Positions 48,875 through 61,140 of a stretch of 64,000 bases of DNA are shown here, piece after piece. Both the position numbers and the translations under genes were made by a program. The notes beneath the pieces were generated by a model. That model was not told where the DNA came from. It searched no databases and was given only the letters and a program-made list of their open reading frames with translations. Within the stretch, counting starts at the first letter, position 1; each line of letters starts with the position of its first letter. Source of the stretch: Carex sylvatica (Eukaryota; Streptophyta; Magnoliopsida; Poales; Cyperaceae); contig CAXKVR010000432.1 of assembly GCA_964058845.1 (NCBI GenBank), positions 1 to 64,000 of the forward strand, read 5' to 3'.

Positions 48875-50092
48875 CCGATTTTTTTTATTAATAGCCAAAA
48901 AAAAATTAAAATTTTAAAAAATAACCACTTTGACACTGAATTTCGAAAAGTACCCAAACGGCAAATAATTTTTGCAGTTTCAAGGCCTAAGACCGCAAAA
49001 AAAAATTGCGATTTTATAATTCCAAAACCACGTTTAAAAAAAAAAAAGGCAAAAACCGCAATTTTTTTTTGTGGTTTTACAATTCAAAATCAGTGTTTAA
49101 AAAAAAAACCGCAAATATTTGTTGCATTTTTTCATTTTTCAGCTTTTTTTATTTAAATAGAAATATTGATAATTTATTTATTTTTTATATTAAAATATTA
49201 GAAATATTTAATATATTTCTTTGAAAATAGAGGAAATACTATATAATTTTATTTATTAGAAAGACTACTACAAATAATTCGGATCAACATTTTTCATGTC
49301 GGATTTTTTGCGGTTATTAGGAAAATTAATATATTTCTTTATGTGTTATTGAAAAAAAATAAAAATGCTTAGATTCTCAGTTATTGATCCCGGTTTAAAA
49401 GTCACTTCTAGGTAATATAGAAATTATTGTTATCCTTCTAGTGCATCTAATTAATAAAAAATTATTTCTATTTAAGAAAAAAAAATTTTAAGTTATTTAA
49501 TGATTGTTATTAAAAATAATTCTCAAAATAGATATAACTTTTTATAAATTAAATGCATTAGATGACAATAATTTTTGTATTACCTAGAAGTGACTTTTAA
49601 ACCGGGATCAATAACTGAGAATCTAAGCATTTTTATTTTTTTCCAATAACACATAAAGAATTATATTAATTTTCCTTATAACCGCAAAAAATTCGGCATG
49701 AAAAATGTTGATCAGGATTATTTGTAGTAGTCTTTCTAATAAATTAAATTATATAGTATTTCATCTATTTTCAAAGAAATATATTAAATATTTCTAATAT
49801 TTTAATATAAAAAGTAAATAAATTATCAATATTTCTATTTAAATAAAAAAAGCTGAAAAAAATGAAAAACCGCAATAAATATTTGCGGTTTTTTTTTCTC
49901 TTTTAAACACTATTTTTGAATTGTAAAACTGCAAAAAAAATTGCAGTTTTGCCTTTTTTTTTTTTTTTAAACGTGGTTTTGGAATTATAAAACAGCAAAA
50001 AATTTTTCGGTTTGGGTACTTTTCGAAATCCAGTGCCAAACTGGTTATTTTTTAAAATTTCAATTTTTTTTGGATATTAATAAAAATTTCGG
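48875..50092. mobile_element. 1218-bp palindromic foldback element with 9-bp target duplication
   Basis: Two arms of about 540-575 bp (48875-49448 and 49552-50092) are near-complementary around a centre of about 100 bp. Tips are CCGATTTTTTTTATTAATAG and TATTAATAAAAATTTCGG. TATAATAAT flanks both sides (48866-48874 and 50093-50101). The insertion splits an M5 block of the array whose uninterrupted form is seen at about 52020 and 53570. Each arm contains repeated CCGCAAAAA and TTGCGGTTTT words that form smaller hairpins. No coding was found: the translated KKK-rich frames are repeat artefacts. The long arms and 9-bp duplication fit a Mutator-like long-TIR or foldback element. Confidence 0.85.
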
Positions 50093-51611
50093 TATAATAA
50101 TGATGGTTTTTTTTTTATATAAATTTATGTAAACGAAAAATGTTCTTGAAAAAAATATATTGATATATAGAAAGAACTCATGCATAATGCATTTCATCAC
50201 TCTTTTATTATTTTTTTATCTAAACCTGCTTAAACATTATATTTGTGTGACTAAATTTGCATCTAAAATGTGTTGATTTGCCTTTTGCTATGCTTTTTTT
50301 TTTTTTTTTTGAAGTTTTTAGATTTAAAATGCAAAATATTTATGTTCTGGTATCGAACTGATATGGTTCAAATTATGAGGAAAAAAAAAATAGTTATATA
50401 AAATTTCTTCTATTTGTTATTATATTAGATGAGATGGTTCATAATAATATTATGTTTTTAGAGTTGTTTTTCTTTGTGAACTTTCTAATTAATTCTAATG
50501 AAAAAAATAAGATATTTTATGAGATTTCAGATGTTTTAATTTGACCGTGTGGTACTAAAAATATAATTTATCTGTTTCGAAAAATAACATCGATTATTTA
50601 TCTCATATAACAATTACATTTCGTTACATAGAAAAAAAAGATGTACAATTTTATCTCATATAACAATTATATTTCGTTACATAGAAAAAAAAGATGTACA
50701 ATTTTAGATCGATGTAGCCACATATAAATCACCTAATCTCTGTACTGATGCATAGTGTTCTGAAACAGCTGTATCGTGTCATGTTTAGATTGTACATGTC
50801 AGCACGTGTGCCGAACACGTCGTATTTTACACTGATGCACTCATATATGACAACTATGTACAAAGAAAACACTGATGTAATGGAAAAACATCACTTTAAA
50901 ATGTTATCATATAAAATTACATTAAATGCTTAAAATTGATGAGGGGTCAAGTAGAAAAACAGTTTAATATATTATCCTGCCAAGTAAAATTGCATTGATA
51001 CTTATTGATGAGGTGAACTGGAGGTGTTCAATGGCATTCGATCAAATTTAGTATGATGCTCGATTGGAATTGTTCAGTATACTTTAAAAAAATCCTTCAG
51101 TGAATTTACATAGACGTATGAACTTTGATGCGGATCGAAGAATTCATATTTGACATCGATCGGACCGTCCTTTTTTCCTTGATGAGGGACGCTGAGGTCT
51201 TTTTGGGTGCGAAGAGTTTTCAATTTTTACCGCACAAAATACATCCCACGACATGGTAAACATAAATTTTAACAAAGAGTTTTTGCACAATAAGAATTCT
51301 GATGTAGTATGAAATTCGGTCAGATTTGTGCTACAATTATCTTTAATTGATTGAGAGAGATGAGAGAATTTGAGAGTTGTTAATGAGATGAAACAATAAC
51401 AAAATAAATAAAATAGAACTTGAAAATTATTTCCTTATTAGCTGAATTTGTTGCTTACAATAATTATCACAGTATATCTAATGCAAGGGTCAGGTCGTCA
51501 CCTCATTAGTAGCGCGCGCTACATCGACGCCCGGATGTAGTGGTAAATGAGCAAGGATCTTTGCACCTTACTCGACGGGTGCGAGGGGCAAGGAAGCTAG
51601 CCGAAAGTAGA

Positions 51612-51940
51612 ATTCGTTTAGATAGTTAGAATGTAGGGTCCTTAACAGGTAAGTTAAGAGAGATAGTTGATACTGCAACTAGAAGACGTGTGAATATTTT
51701 ATGCATTCAGGAAACTAAATGGACAGGCTAGAAGGCGAAGGAAGTGGTGGATACATGCTTCAAACTATGGTACACGAAAAAAGAACAGAACAAGAATGAA
51801 ATGGGTATCTTAGTTAATAAGAGTCTTAAGAACATAGTTGTCGACGTTAGGAGACAAGAGGATAAGATCATCCTAGTTAAATTGGTAGTTGATGATAAGA
51901 TTTTGAATGTAATTAGTGCGTATGCCTCACAAGTAATTTA
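51612..51940 (+). mobile_element. RTE-type LINE endonuclease fragment, copy 1
   Basis: Translation from 51612 gives RIRLDS, a stop, NVGSLTGKLREIVDTATRRR, then VNILCIQETKWTG, a stop, KAKEVVDTC and DVRRQEDKIILVKLVVDDKI ... VISAYASQV. The QETKW and ISAYAPQ-like segments are landmarks of the apurinic-type endonuclease of RTE-clade LINEs. Two Trp codons have become TAG, and the ORF ends after about 100 residues, so it is dead. A probable 5' leader lies at 51490-51611. Confidence 0.75.
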
Positions 51941-53268
51941 GTTGAGTTATATGTCTTCCTGTACTGTATATCATATATTAGCTTCTAATTTGATTTTCTC
52001 TGATTTCTTAGCAAACATATATAATAACGATGGATATTTTGTTAATAAATTTATGTAAACGAATAATGTTTTCGAGAAAAATATATTGATATATATAGAA
52101 AGAACGCATGCATAATGCATTTCATCACTCTTTTATGATTTTTTATCTAAACCTCTTTAAACATTATATTTGTGTGACTAAATTTGCATCTAAAATGTGT
52201 TGATTTGCCTTTTGTTATGCATGAAACCTTTTGTTATGCATGCTTTTATTTTTGGAAGTTTTTAGATTTAAAATACAAAATATTTATGTTTTGGTATTGA
52301 TCTGATATGGTTCAAATTATGAGGAAAAAAATATAGTTATATAAAATTTCTTCTATTTGTTATTATATTAGATGAGATGGTTCATAATTATAATATTATG
52401 TTTTTAAGAGTTGTTTTTCTTTGTGAACTTTTTAATTCTAATGAAAAAAAGAAGATATTTTATGAGATGTCAGATGTTTTGATTTGACCGTGTGCATGGT
52501 AATAAAAAAATAATTTATCTATTTCGACAAATAACATCGATTATTTACCTCATATAACAATTACATTTCGTTAATTACATAGAAAAAAAATGTACAATTT
52601 TAGATGTAGCCGCGTATATATCATGCATTAATTTGTGTCTGATGCATAGTGTTGTGAAACTGTGCCGTGTCATATTTAGATGTATTCGAAACACATGCTG
52701 TGTCAACATGTCTAAAATTTAGTTATTATATCTCTATTTTAAATTATTTTATACAAAAATATGCATTTGTGCCTGATCGCGTTTAGACGTGTCATGCCAT
52801 GCTAGAATTCTCCCGAATAAGCATAACACGTGCAAAAGCATGTGTGTCAAATACATTGTATTTTCAAAATACATTACTGATGCGCTCACATGATAATCAT
52901 TTACAAAGAAAACACTGATATGTAATGGGAAAACATCACTTTAAAAATATTATCATGTAATATTACATTAAAATATTATCATGCCAAGTAAAATTGCATT
53001 GATGCTTAAAGCATTAAAACATAAAAATTGAAAAGAAGAAGAAAAAAAAATACAAAGTCAAGTAAACGAAGCTTGGTTTGATGGATCTAGTTAAAGTGAG
53101 TCTGCATCGTCTGCATTAACTCAAAAGAGAATCTGCATCTCAGCCGTCTGATTTTAAACAGAGTCAATTCAGCCACAACTTATAATTCAGGGCTCTTTAA
53201 TATTAGTGTAGATATAAAATGTACAGATCTTAAAGTGGATTAGACGGTCCAAATACATTAACTCAAAA
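51726..53268 (+). repeat. tandem duplication unit 1 (about 1.55 kb)
   Basis: It is closely similar, with scattered substitutions and small indels, to 53275-54836, at an offset of 1549 bp at the left side. The unit starts inside the LINE fragment and ends inside a MITE (53111-53268) that is cut after ATTAACTCAAAA. A more diverged relative of the same unit covers about 50110-51060. Confidence 0.88.
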
Positions 53269-53274
53269 TGGCCG

Positions 53275-54836
53275 GGCTAGAAGGCGAAGGAAGTGGTGGA
53301 TACATGCTTCAAACTATGATACACGAAAAAAGAACGGAACAAGAATGAAGTGAACATCTTAGTTAATAAGAGTCTTAAGAACATAGTTGTCGACGTTAGG
53401 AGACAAGAGGATAAGATCATCCTAGTTAAATTGGTAGTTAATGGTAAGATTTTGAACGTAATTAGTGCGTATGCCTCACAAGTAATTTAGTTGAGTTATA
53501 TATCTTCCTGTACTGTACATCATATATTAGCTTCTCATTTAATTTTCTCTGATTTCTTAGCAAACATATATAATAACGATGGATATTTTGTTAATAAATT
53601 TATGTAAACGAATAATGTTTTCGAGAAAAATATATTGATATATATAAAAAGAACGCATGCATAATGCATTTCATCACTCTTTTATGATCTTTTATCTAAA
53701 CCTCTCTAAACATTATATTTGTGTGACTAAATTTGCATCTAAAATGTGTTGATTTGCCTTTTGTTATGCATGAAACCTTTTGTTATACATGCTTTTATTT
53801 TTGAAAGTTTTTAGATTTAAAATACAAAATATTTATGTTTTGGTATTGATCTGATATGATCCAAATTATGAGAAAAAAATATAGTTATATAAAATTTCTT
53901 CTATTTGTTATTATATTAGATGAGATGGTTCATAATTATAATATTATGTTTTTAAGAGTTGTTTTTCTTTGTGAACTTTCTAATTCTAATGAAAAAAAAA
54001 AGATATTTTATGAGATGTCAGATGTTTTGATTTGACCGTGTGCATGGTAATAAAAAAATAATTTATCTATTTCGACAAATAACATCGATTATTTACCTCA
54101 TATAACAATTACATTTCGTTAATTACATAGAAAAAAAATGTACAATTTTAGATGTAGCCGCGTATAAATCATGCATTTGTGTCTGATGCATAGTGTTGTG
54201 AAACTGTGCCGTGTCATATTTAGATGTATTCGAAACACATGCTGTGTCAACATGTCTAAAATTTAGTTATTATATCTCTATTTTAAATTATTTTATACAA
54301 AAATATGCATTTGTGCCTGATCGCGTTTAGACGTGTCATGCCATGCTAGAATTCTTCCGAATAAGCATAACACGTGCAAAAGCATGTGTATCAAATACAT
54401 TGTACTGATGCGCTCACATGATAACCATTTACAAAGAAAACACTGATATGTAATGGGAAAACATCACTTTAAAAGTATTATCATGTAATATTACATTAAA
54501 TTCTTAAAATTGATGAGGTGTCAAGTAAAAATTAAACATCACTTTAATATATTATCATGCCAAGTAAAATTGCATTGATGCTTAAAGCATTAAAACATAA
54601 AAATTGAAAAGAAGAAGAAAAAAAAAATACAAAGTCAAGTAACCGAAGCTTGGTTTGATGGATCTAGTTAAAGTGAGTCTGCATCGTCTGCATTAACTCA
54701 AAAGAGAATCTGTATCTCAGCCGTCTGATTTTAAATGGAGTTAATCCAGCCACAGCTTATAATTCATGGCTCTTTAATATTAGTATAGATATAAAAATCT
54801 TAAAGTGAATTAGATAGTCCAAATACATTAACTCAA
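53275..54836 (+). repeat. tandem duplication unit 2 (about 1.55 kb)
   Basis: This is the second copy of the unit. It contains the second LINE endonuclease fragment (53280-53485) and ends with the same MITE, here complete. An extra segment of about 35-60 bp near 54510-54550 makes it slightly longer than unit 1. Confidence 0.88.
53280..53485 (+). mobile_element. RTE-type LINE endonuclease fragment, copy 2
   Basis: Duplicate of the 3' part of the fragment at 51731-51936, including DVRRQEDKIILVKLV and VISAYASQV. It was created by the tandem duplication and not by a separate insertion: its flanks match those of copy 1 downstream, and it lacks the upstream half. Confidence 0.8.
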
Positions 54837-54861
54837 AAGATTCTTTTTTGAGTTAATGCAG
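54688..54861. mobile_element. MITE of about 174 bp with CTGCATTAACTCAAAAGA ends
   Basis: The left end CTGCATTAACTCAAAAGA and the right end TCTTTTTTGAGTTAATGCAG are inverted repeats. The interior includes ATCTCAGCCGTCTGATTTTA. The left part of the same element is at 53111-53268 in duplication unit 1. Confidence 0.75.
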
Positions 54862-55644
54862 AGGATACAAATTCAGTTAAAGTATGCCCATTGCGTGAAG
54901 ATCTCTTCTGCTAGTTTTCTAATTGTTTGTGAAAATCATGGCACATCTTTCTCTTCAAGTTATGAAGTGTATTATCAACATAATTTGTTTTTGTTTTTTT
55001 TTATAATTGTCTTGTCTAATAGCATTGAGATCATGTTCGAATCTCTTCCCATTCGTTTGTTCAATTGGTATCGAAAATCTTTGTAAAGTTTCGAATTGAA
55101 TCTGATTGGTATATGTCTTGCCTGTCAACACATCTGGTTCATTTGTCTTTTTGATGGATCAAAATCATCCTAACAATACATTCCAGCTTCCATATTTTGA
55201 TTGCATTTACAGAATTTGCACAAATCAAGATTAAAATGTGCACCACTTTTAGTAAACAAATTAAGTTGATGTGTCAGGTTTTTCATTTGATTATCTCTAA
55301 TATATTAGAAAACATATATAATAATGGTGTGTTTCTATATTATTGAGTCTCATAATGAAAACATATATATATAATACATTTATGTAAATGAATAATGTTT
55401 TTGAGAAAATATATTGATAAAAAGAATGCAGAATGCATTTCATCACACTTTTATAATAATTTATCTAAACCTGCTTAAACATTATATTTACGTGACTAAA
55501 CTTGCATCTAAAAAGTGTTTATAAAAAGACACATGATTACACATTTACGTAATCATGCAAATTTTTTTCCAAGGAAATTTCATCAGAAAGAAAAAGATAT
55601 TCTAAGATTCTGAATTATACTTCTATAGATCTCGTTTAAATAAA

Positions 55645-56024
55645 GAATGAGGCTATGGTACTATGCATAGTGTATATATTGATTCGCACTATGGACTCAA
55701 ATTTTCAATTTGAAAGTCCTAACAGTCGATTCGAAATGTTCAACATGATCTCCATATGAATATGTACTTGTAAACTAAATTTTATATTTTTTTATTACTT
55801 TTTTTACTATTTTTTAGATGAGTAGAAAATCACTTGATCCGAAAATTTTGGACCATTCAAAAACAACGATTTTCTATCTATCTAAAAAATAGTAAAAATT
55901 CTAAAAAATATAAAATTTAGTTCACAAGTACATATTTATATAAAAATCATATTGAATGGTTTAGATCTACTGTTAGAATTGTGAAAACAAATTGAACGCT
56001 ATTCATAGTATCATAGCCTCATTC
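55645..56024. mobile_element. GAGTGAGG-family Mutator-like MITE in the array
   Basis: Ends GAATGAGGCTATGGTACTAT and ATAGTATCATAGCCTCATTC, with internal blocks like the AIM1 intron copies. It interrupts the junction after the M6 block. About 380 bp; the target duplication is not clear. Confidence 0.78.
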
Positions 56025-56129
56025 TCGGACTTTCCTTGTACTGTATTAATAAATAGGCCTCAATTTAAACAACTGGAAAGGATTAATATATGGGTCTCAT
56101 TAATGCTTAGAATTGATAAGGATGCTGAG

Positions 56130-56758
56130 TAGGGGTGTAACGGAGCCGAATTATTCGGCGGATATCCGCTCCGTATTCGGGAATTATCCGAATTGGGACA
56201 GTCCGGATTCAGATAATTTTTAGATATCCATAGAAGATCTGGATATGGAGTCTTAAACGGAGTGAATATCCGGACTATCCGAAATTCAATAATTCTCAGA
56301 TACGGAGTCCTAAACAGAGAGAATATCCGGACTCTAATAAAAGATAAATTAATATTTGCTATAGGTGGAATTTAAACTCATGTACTCACATCTCAAGACC
56401 TTAGAACTAGGCTTCAAATCACTACATCACAACTTCTTTTGTTACTATTCCTTTATTTGATATATATATTATATGAATATATTATTTCTCATCTCTCCAT
56501 CCACTTATAGTTATCATTAATATTTATATTTAATTTTTTAATTAATATTTGTATCTTAGAAATTCATATATCTTAATTATCCGACCATTATTCGTTTGAT
56601 ATCCGTATTCGAATCTGTATCCGTAGATTATCCGTTCTGTATCCGTATCCGTTTAAAGTGAATTTAGTTTTATCTGTATCCGTATTCGTATCCGCTCATT
56701 ATCCGATAAATATGGATATGATATGAGCATTACCGTATCCGCTCCGTTTACACCCCTA
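56130..56758. mobile_element. 629-bp hAT-type element inserted in the array
   Basis: Begins TAGGGGTGTAACGGAGCC and ends GCTCCGTTTACACCCCTA. ATGCTGAG flanks both sides (56122-56129 and 56759-56766), a perfect 8-bp duplication. Subterminal CGTATCCG and ATCCGAAT motifs are abundant. No transposase. The insertion splits the M1 phrase GATGCTGAGGCATTTT. Confidence 0.88.
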
Positions 56759-57019
56759 ATGCTGAGGCATTTTTTGGTGGAAAAAGTTCTCAACTTTTAG
56801 TGCACCAAACACATCCAAAGAGGCCGAGACAATATTAAGCGTAGATTCTAAGAAAGTTTTTTGAGGTTTACGTAATACAATTTCCTCCACAAAAGATGAT
56901 TAGTAATTTGCATTCTATGTGCTGAAAAAAGATGTCATATATATATACACACACAATATGTGCAGGATTAAAATGCATTATTGATTGTGCTCTAACAATA
57001 CCTCAAATATTTATCTTTG

Positions 57020-57130
57020 TTCTCAACATGATCTCTATATTAAAATGTATTTAGAAATAAAATTTTATATTTTTTGAATAAATTTACTGTTTTTTTTAAG
57101 ATAAGTACAAATCACTGTTTTTGGATGGTA
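57020..57130. mobile_element. fragment of the GAGTGAGG MITE family
   Basis: The interior blocks CAACATGATCTCTATATTAA, AATTTTATATTTTTTGAATA and ATCACTGTTTTTGGATGG match the family; the ends are missing. Confidence 0.5.
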
Positions 57131-58764
57131 GTTTATAACAATTAATCATCTTCCTATATTAATGATTCGAGCAAAGAATTAATCAACTACATTCATCAGG
57201 TAATTTAGAATAATTTATGTCATTTGCCAGTTCATTGATTCAGTGTCATGTCAGATTAATAAGCTCCCTACTTCTTTTCTTCATTGTCTTTAGTTCATTT
57301 CGTCAAGTTCTATCGATCAAGTTCTGACATTTTCGGCCAACTAATTAGTTTCAATTCTATGTATTGCTACAATGGTCGTGTCTTTCTTAATTTTACTTGC
57401 ATAACTGGTAAGCACTGACAGCTGGGGCCCCATTCGCCAGCGGCCCTTCTCCTTCACTCTTCTGTTTAACTGGGTCAAAATAATTAACTATGTCTACTTC
57501 CAAATTAACTGATTTTTGTCACATCTATTGTTATAACAGATTCAGCTTCTTTATTTTCATTTCTTTTCCAGATAGAATTCACGAAAATCAAAATCAAAAC
57601 TTACAATTTTCACGAAAACAAGTCGATAATCCCATTCAGTGGCTATATTTTTGTGAACCATCTCATCAAAATTTAATAACAAGTTTCAGAATATATATAT
57701 AAAAGAATTTATATGAGAAAAAATATAGTTCTCTAAAAGTTCTTTTATACAAATTCTGAAATTTGTTATTATATTTTGATGAGAAAACTTGAGAACCATT
57801 AATGACGGAACAATAACAAGAGAAATAAAAGAGAACTTATAAAATTATTTCATTATTAGCTGAATTAGTTCTTTACAATTGTCGCCTTTATATTAATGAT
57901 TTGATTACATAAAGATTTTTTTAATTTATCAATTAATCGAGAATAATTTAGAAATTAAGACAAATCAGCTACCAGTTTATCACCAGTGTCACATCAGATT
58001 TATGAAATCTTAATTGCCTCTCTTCAACATCTTTAGCTGATTTTGCTGAGTTCTATATATGCAGTTCCAACTTTTGATGCCTGCTGGTTAGTTTGTTCTT
58101 GCTTGTGCTCTGACAATGCAAATTATGTGCTTCAGTTATTACATATATTTTAGTTTTAACAGCTTCAATCAAGCTCTTACAGATGGATTTGGTGCTCATA
58201 TCACACAGTTTTAACAACCTCAATCTGCCTTGCTTGTGCTGCTTTTAAATCAGCTTCTGAGCTGAATGTGTTAAAAATACATTCCAGCGTCCTTGTATTC
58301 ATTGCCTCTACATAATTTGCAAAATTCAAAAGTAAACTTGTTCTTTCAAGCAAAATAGTTGATAACTGAATCACTGGCTATTTGTATCTTCTTGTATTCT
58401 ATACCTCATTTGATAGGCAAATTAAGGCTGTGTCACTGTTTTCATTTGATCATCTCTAATATCTTAGCAAACATAAATATAATAATGGTGTGTTAGTGTT
58501 ACTATATTATTGATCCTCATAAATATTCAGGAATATATATAATGAGTCATCATTTTTCAGATATAGTTCTTTAATAATTTATGTAAATTAATAGTGTTCT
58601 CGAGAAGAAAATAAATTGATAGAAAGAACACAAAATGCATTTATCACACTTTTATGATTTTGTTTTCACTAAACATGCTTAAACATTGTATTTATGTGAC
58701 TAAACTTACATATAAAAAGTGTTGATTTTGCCATGAAATAGACACACATGATTATACATTTATA

Positions 58765-59310
58765 AGGCTGCTAATTAATGAGTCGAGTTGAGTCCGAGTG
58801 AAGGCAATTTGGATTCAACTCGTGAACTCATGAGCCGAGTTGAGTTCGAGTTGCTAATTAACTAGTTTCGAGTCAAAAACTCCAACTTTGATTCAACTCG
58901 TGAACAACTTGAGTTAACTCGAGTCGACTCGTAACTCATAGATAATACATAGTTTATCAAATTAAAAATTATCAAAACAAAGTATATCAAAATAAATAGT
59001 ACATAGTTTATTAAAATAGTACACAATTTTAAATTTTACATAGTGAAACAATGGCAAATATATAATTAAATAGTACAAAATTAACCAAATTACAAAATAG
59101 TATGAAGTATAACAAAACATTACATAGTTTATCAAGTCAACTGAGTTGATTTTGAATCGAGTTGGAGGTAACTTGAATTCAACTCGTGAGACAACCGAAT
59201 CAATAAATTCGAGACAGTTTTGACTCGAATCAATTTCAACTCGAATTATTAGCGAGTTGAATCTGAATTGATTTCAAATTAGTTATAATTAAATCATGAG
59301 CTTTTTTTAA
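58765..59310. mobile_element. insertion rich in GAGTCGAGTTGAGT motifs (hAT-like)
   Basis: It splits the M6 phrase that reads ACACATGATTACCCATTTATAAGG in the copy at 63650. Both sides carry dense, partly inverted AACTCGAGTT/GAGTTGAGTTCGAGT words, typical of some hAT non-autonomous elements. Exact ends and duplications are uncertain. Confidence 0.55.
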
Positions 59311-60397
59311 CACACTTACCCATTTATGTGGTCATGAAATTTTTTTCCAAGAATATTTCATCAAAAAGAAAGATTATGTTGAATTATACTTGGGTAGATC
59401 TCGTTAATTTTTTTTTTTAATCCATATCGTTTGAATAAATTTGTTTATATAATCTTTTTGCAAGATGGGTACTGATCTTTGTCACAAATTGGGCTTTTGA
59501 CTTCAGAAAATGTGGAACTGTGGAATTGTACGATTGAGAGATGAGAAAAATTAAAAATCGTTAATGACATAATAATAAAGAAATCAATAAAAGAGAACTC
59601 GAAACTTATTTCCTTATTTGAATTGGTACTTTACCATCATTGCTTTGTCATGTAATTTAGACAATTTTAGGGGATTGAGACATGCCAGGTGTTAGTTTAT
59701 CAATTCAACCATATCAAATTTATGAATTCCTAACACTACTGAACCATTAAATTTTTGTGACCATTCGCTAATTTTTCAGTATAGTTAACCAACTCTTTTC
59801 CTTCATTTGTATGTCTGTTGGATCAGAATAAAATCATTAATACCTTCAAATAAATTCCTGATCTTGGTATGTTAACAACACATTACAGCTTTCATTTTGA
59901 TGGCCATTACATAATTTAAAAAAATCAAGATCAAACTTGTATTTTTAAGAAAAATAAACTGATAACTTATTCAGCGGCTATATGTATATTTTCGAACTAT
60001 ACACAACCTTGGGTAAGCAATGGTTATATTTCAATTTTCATTTGATTATCTCTGATATCTTAACAAAGATGTATAATAATAATAATGTGTTATTATATTA
60101 TTGAGTCTCGTATGTATTCATGAATATAATGTTCTCGATAAAATATATATTGATAAAAAGAATGTATAATGCATTTTAACACACTTTTATGATTTTTTAT
60201 CTAACTGAAAATACTCAAACATTATACTTGTTGTGACTAAGCTTGCATTTGAAAAAGGTGTTGATTTTGCCACAGAATAGAAATATGATTTACCCATTTA
60301 TTAGGTCATGCAAATTATTTTCCAAGGAGATTTGAAAAGGTGTTGATTCTGTTGTTACAAACCGTTCCGAACTTGATTTTATAACTTATTTGCAAGA

Positions 60398-60450
60398 TGG
60401 GCTTTGTTAGAGATATTGGGCTTTCTTTGTACTGCATTACGAAATGGGCC
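60398..60450. promoter_or_regulatory. triplet of TGGGCY boxes in an array unit
   Basis: TGGGCT at 60398 and 60417 and TGGGCC at 60445. The unit at the right edge has the same triplet at 63785, 63804 and 63831, with spacing 19/28 versus 19/27 bp. One box also survives at 59490. The resemblance to plant site II promoter elements is seen in sequence; promoter activity is inferred. Confidence 0.4.
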
Positions 60451-60587
60451 TCCTTCTTGTTTAGAATTGAGGGATGCTGAGGCATTTTACAGCACCAAAC
60501 AATAATATAATATTGGGGGAATTTCATGTATACCCCTCAAAAACTTCAAATTACGTATAGTTAACCAACTCTTTATGTAATCAAATC

Positions 60588-60987
60588 AGAGGTTGGCTAC
60601 TATGCTTATATAAGCATATCTCCACATATGCTTATAACTCATTTTTGTGTTTTCAATGTCCAAATGGTCGATCTGAACCGTTAGATGTGATATCTATATT
60701 GAAATGTTCTTGGAGACCAAATTTTATATTTTTCTAAATTTGTTTACTATTTATTAAGTCACTTTGAAAATCGCTGATCCAACGGTGACTTAACAAAACA
60801 GTAAAATCAGAAGCCACCGTTGGATCAGCGATCTTCAAAGTGGCTTAATAAATAGTAAAAAAATTCAGAAAAATGTAAAATTTGGTCTCCAAGTACATTT
60901 CAATATAAAGATCACATCTAACGGCTCAGATCGACTATTTAGACATTGGAAACACAAAAATGAGTTATAAGCATAGTAGCCAACCTC
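60588..60987. mobile_element. 400-bp Mutator-like MITE with perfect 9-bp duplication
   Basis: Ends GAGGTTGGCTACTATGCTTA and TAAGCATAGTAGCCAACCTC are perfect inverted repeats. ATCAAATCA flanks both sides (60579-60587 and 60988-60996). The interior is shared with the GAGTGAGG family. It has a nearly perfect hairpin structure, with centre CCAACGGTGACTTAACAAAA...CACCGTTGG. Confidence 0.92.
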
Positions 60988-60996
60988 ATCAAATCA

Positions 60997-61140
60997 TTAA
61001 TTAATTAATTTCGATGCTCTCTTTTGTATATTTCGTCACTGTTCTGCCATTAATGATTCTCATCTCATCTCCCTCACTCAAATTAATCATCATAAAATTT
61101 TACATTCTCCAATCCTTGTTGCAATCAAAATCATGACACA
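60997..61140 (-). repeat. array block M1 in inverted orientation
   Basis: The reverse complement (GTCATGATTTTGATTGCAAC ... GATGAGATGAGAATCATTAA ... AAAGAGAGCATCGAAATTAA) matches 61857-62006 and, less well, 62735-62870, which are on the + strand. This is the only inverted block noticed in the array. Confidence 0.75.

Noticed and set aside
48818..50039. Lys- and Phe-rich open frames on both strands
   Set aside because: They fall entirely in the palindromic element and consist of A-runs and T-runs; the two strands give mirror versions.
54856..55086. Open frame QLKYAHCVKISSASF... as a gene
   Set aside because: It is not conserved in other array units, has no domain pattern, and sits next to a MITE end.
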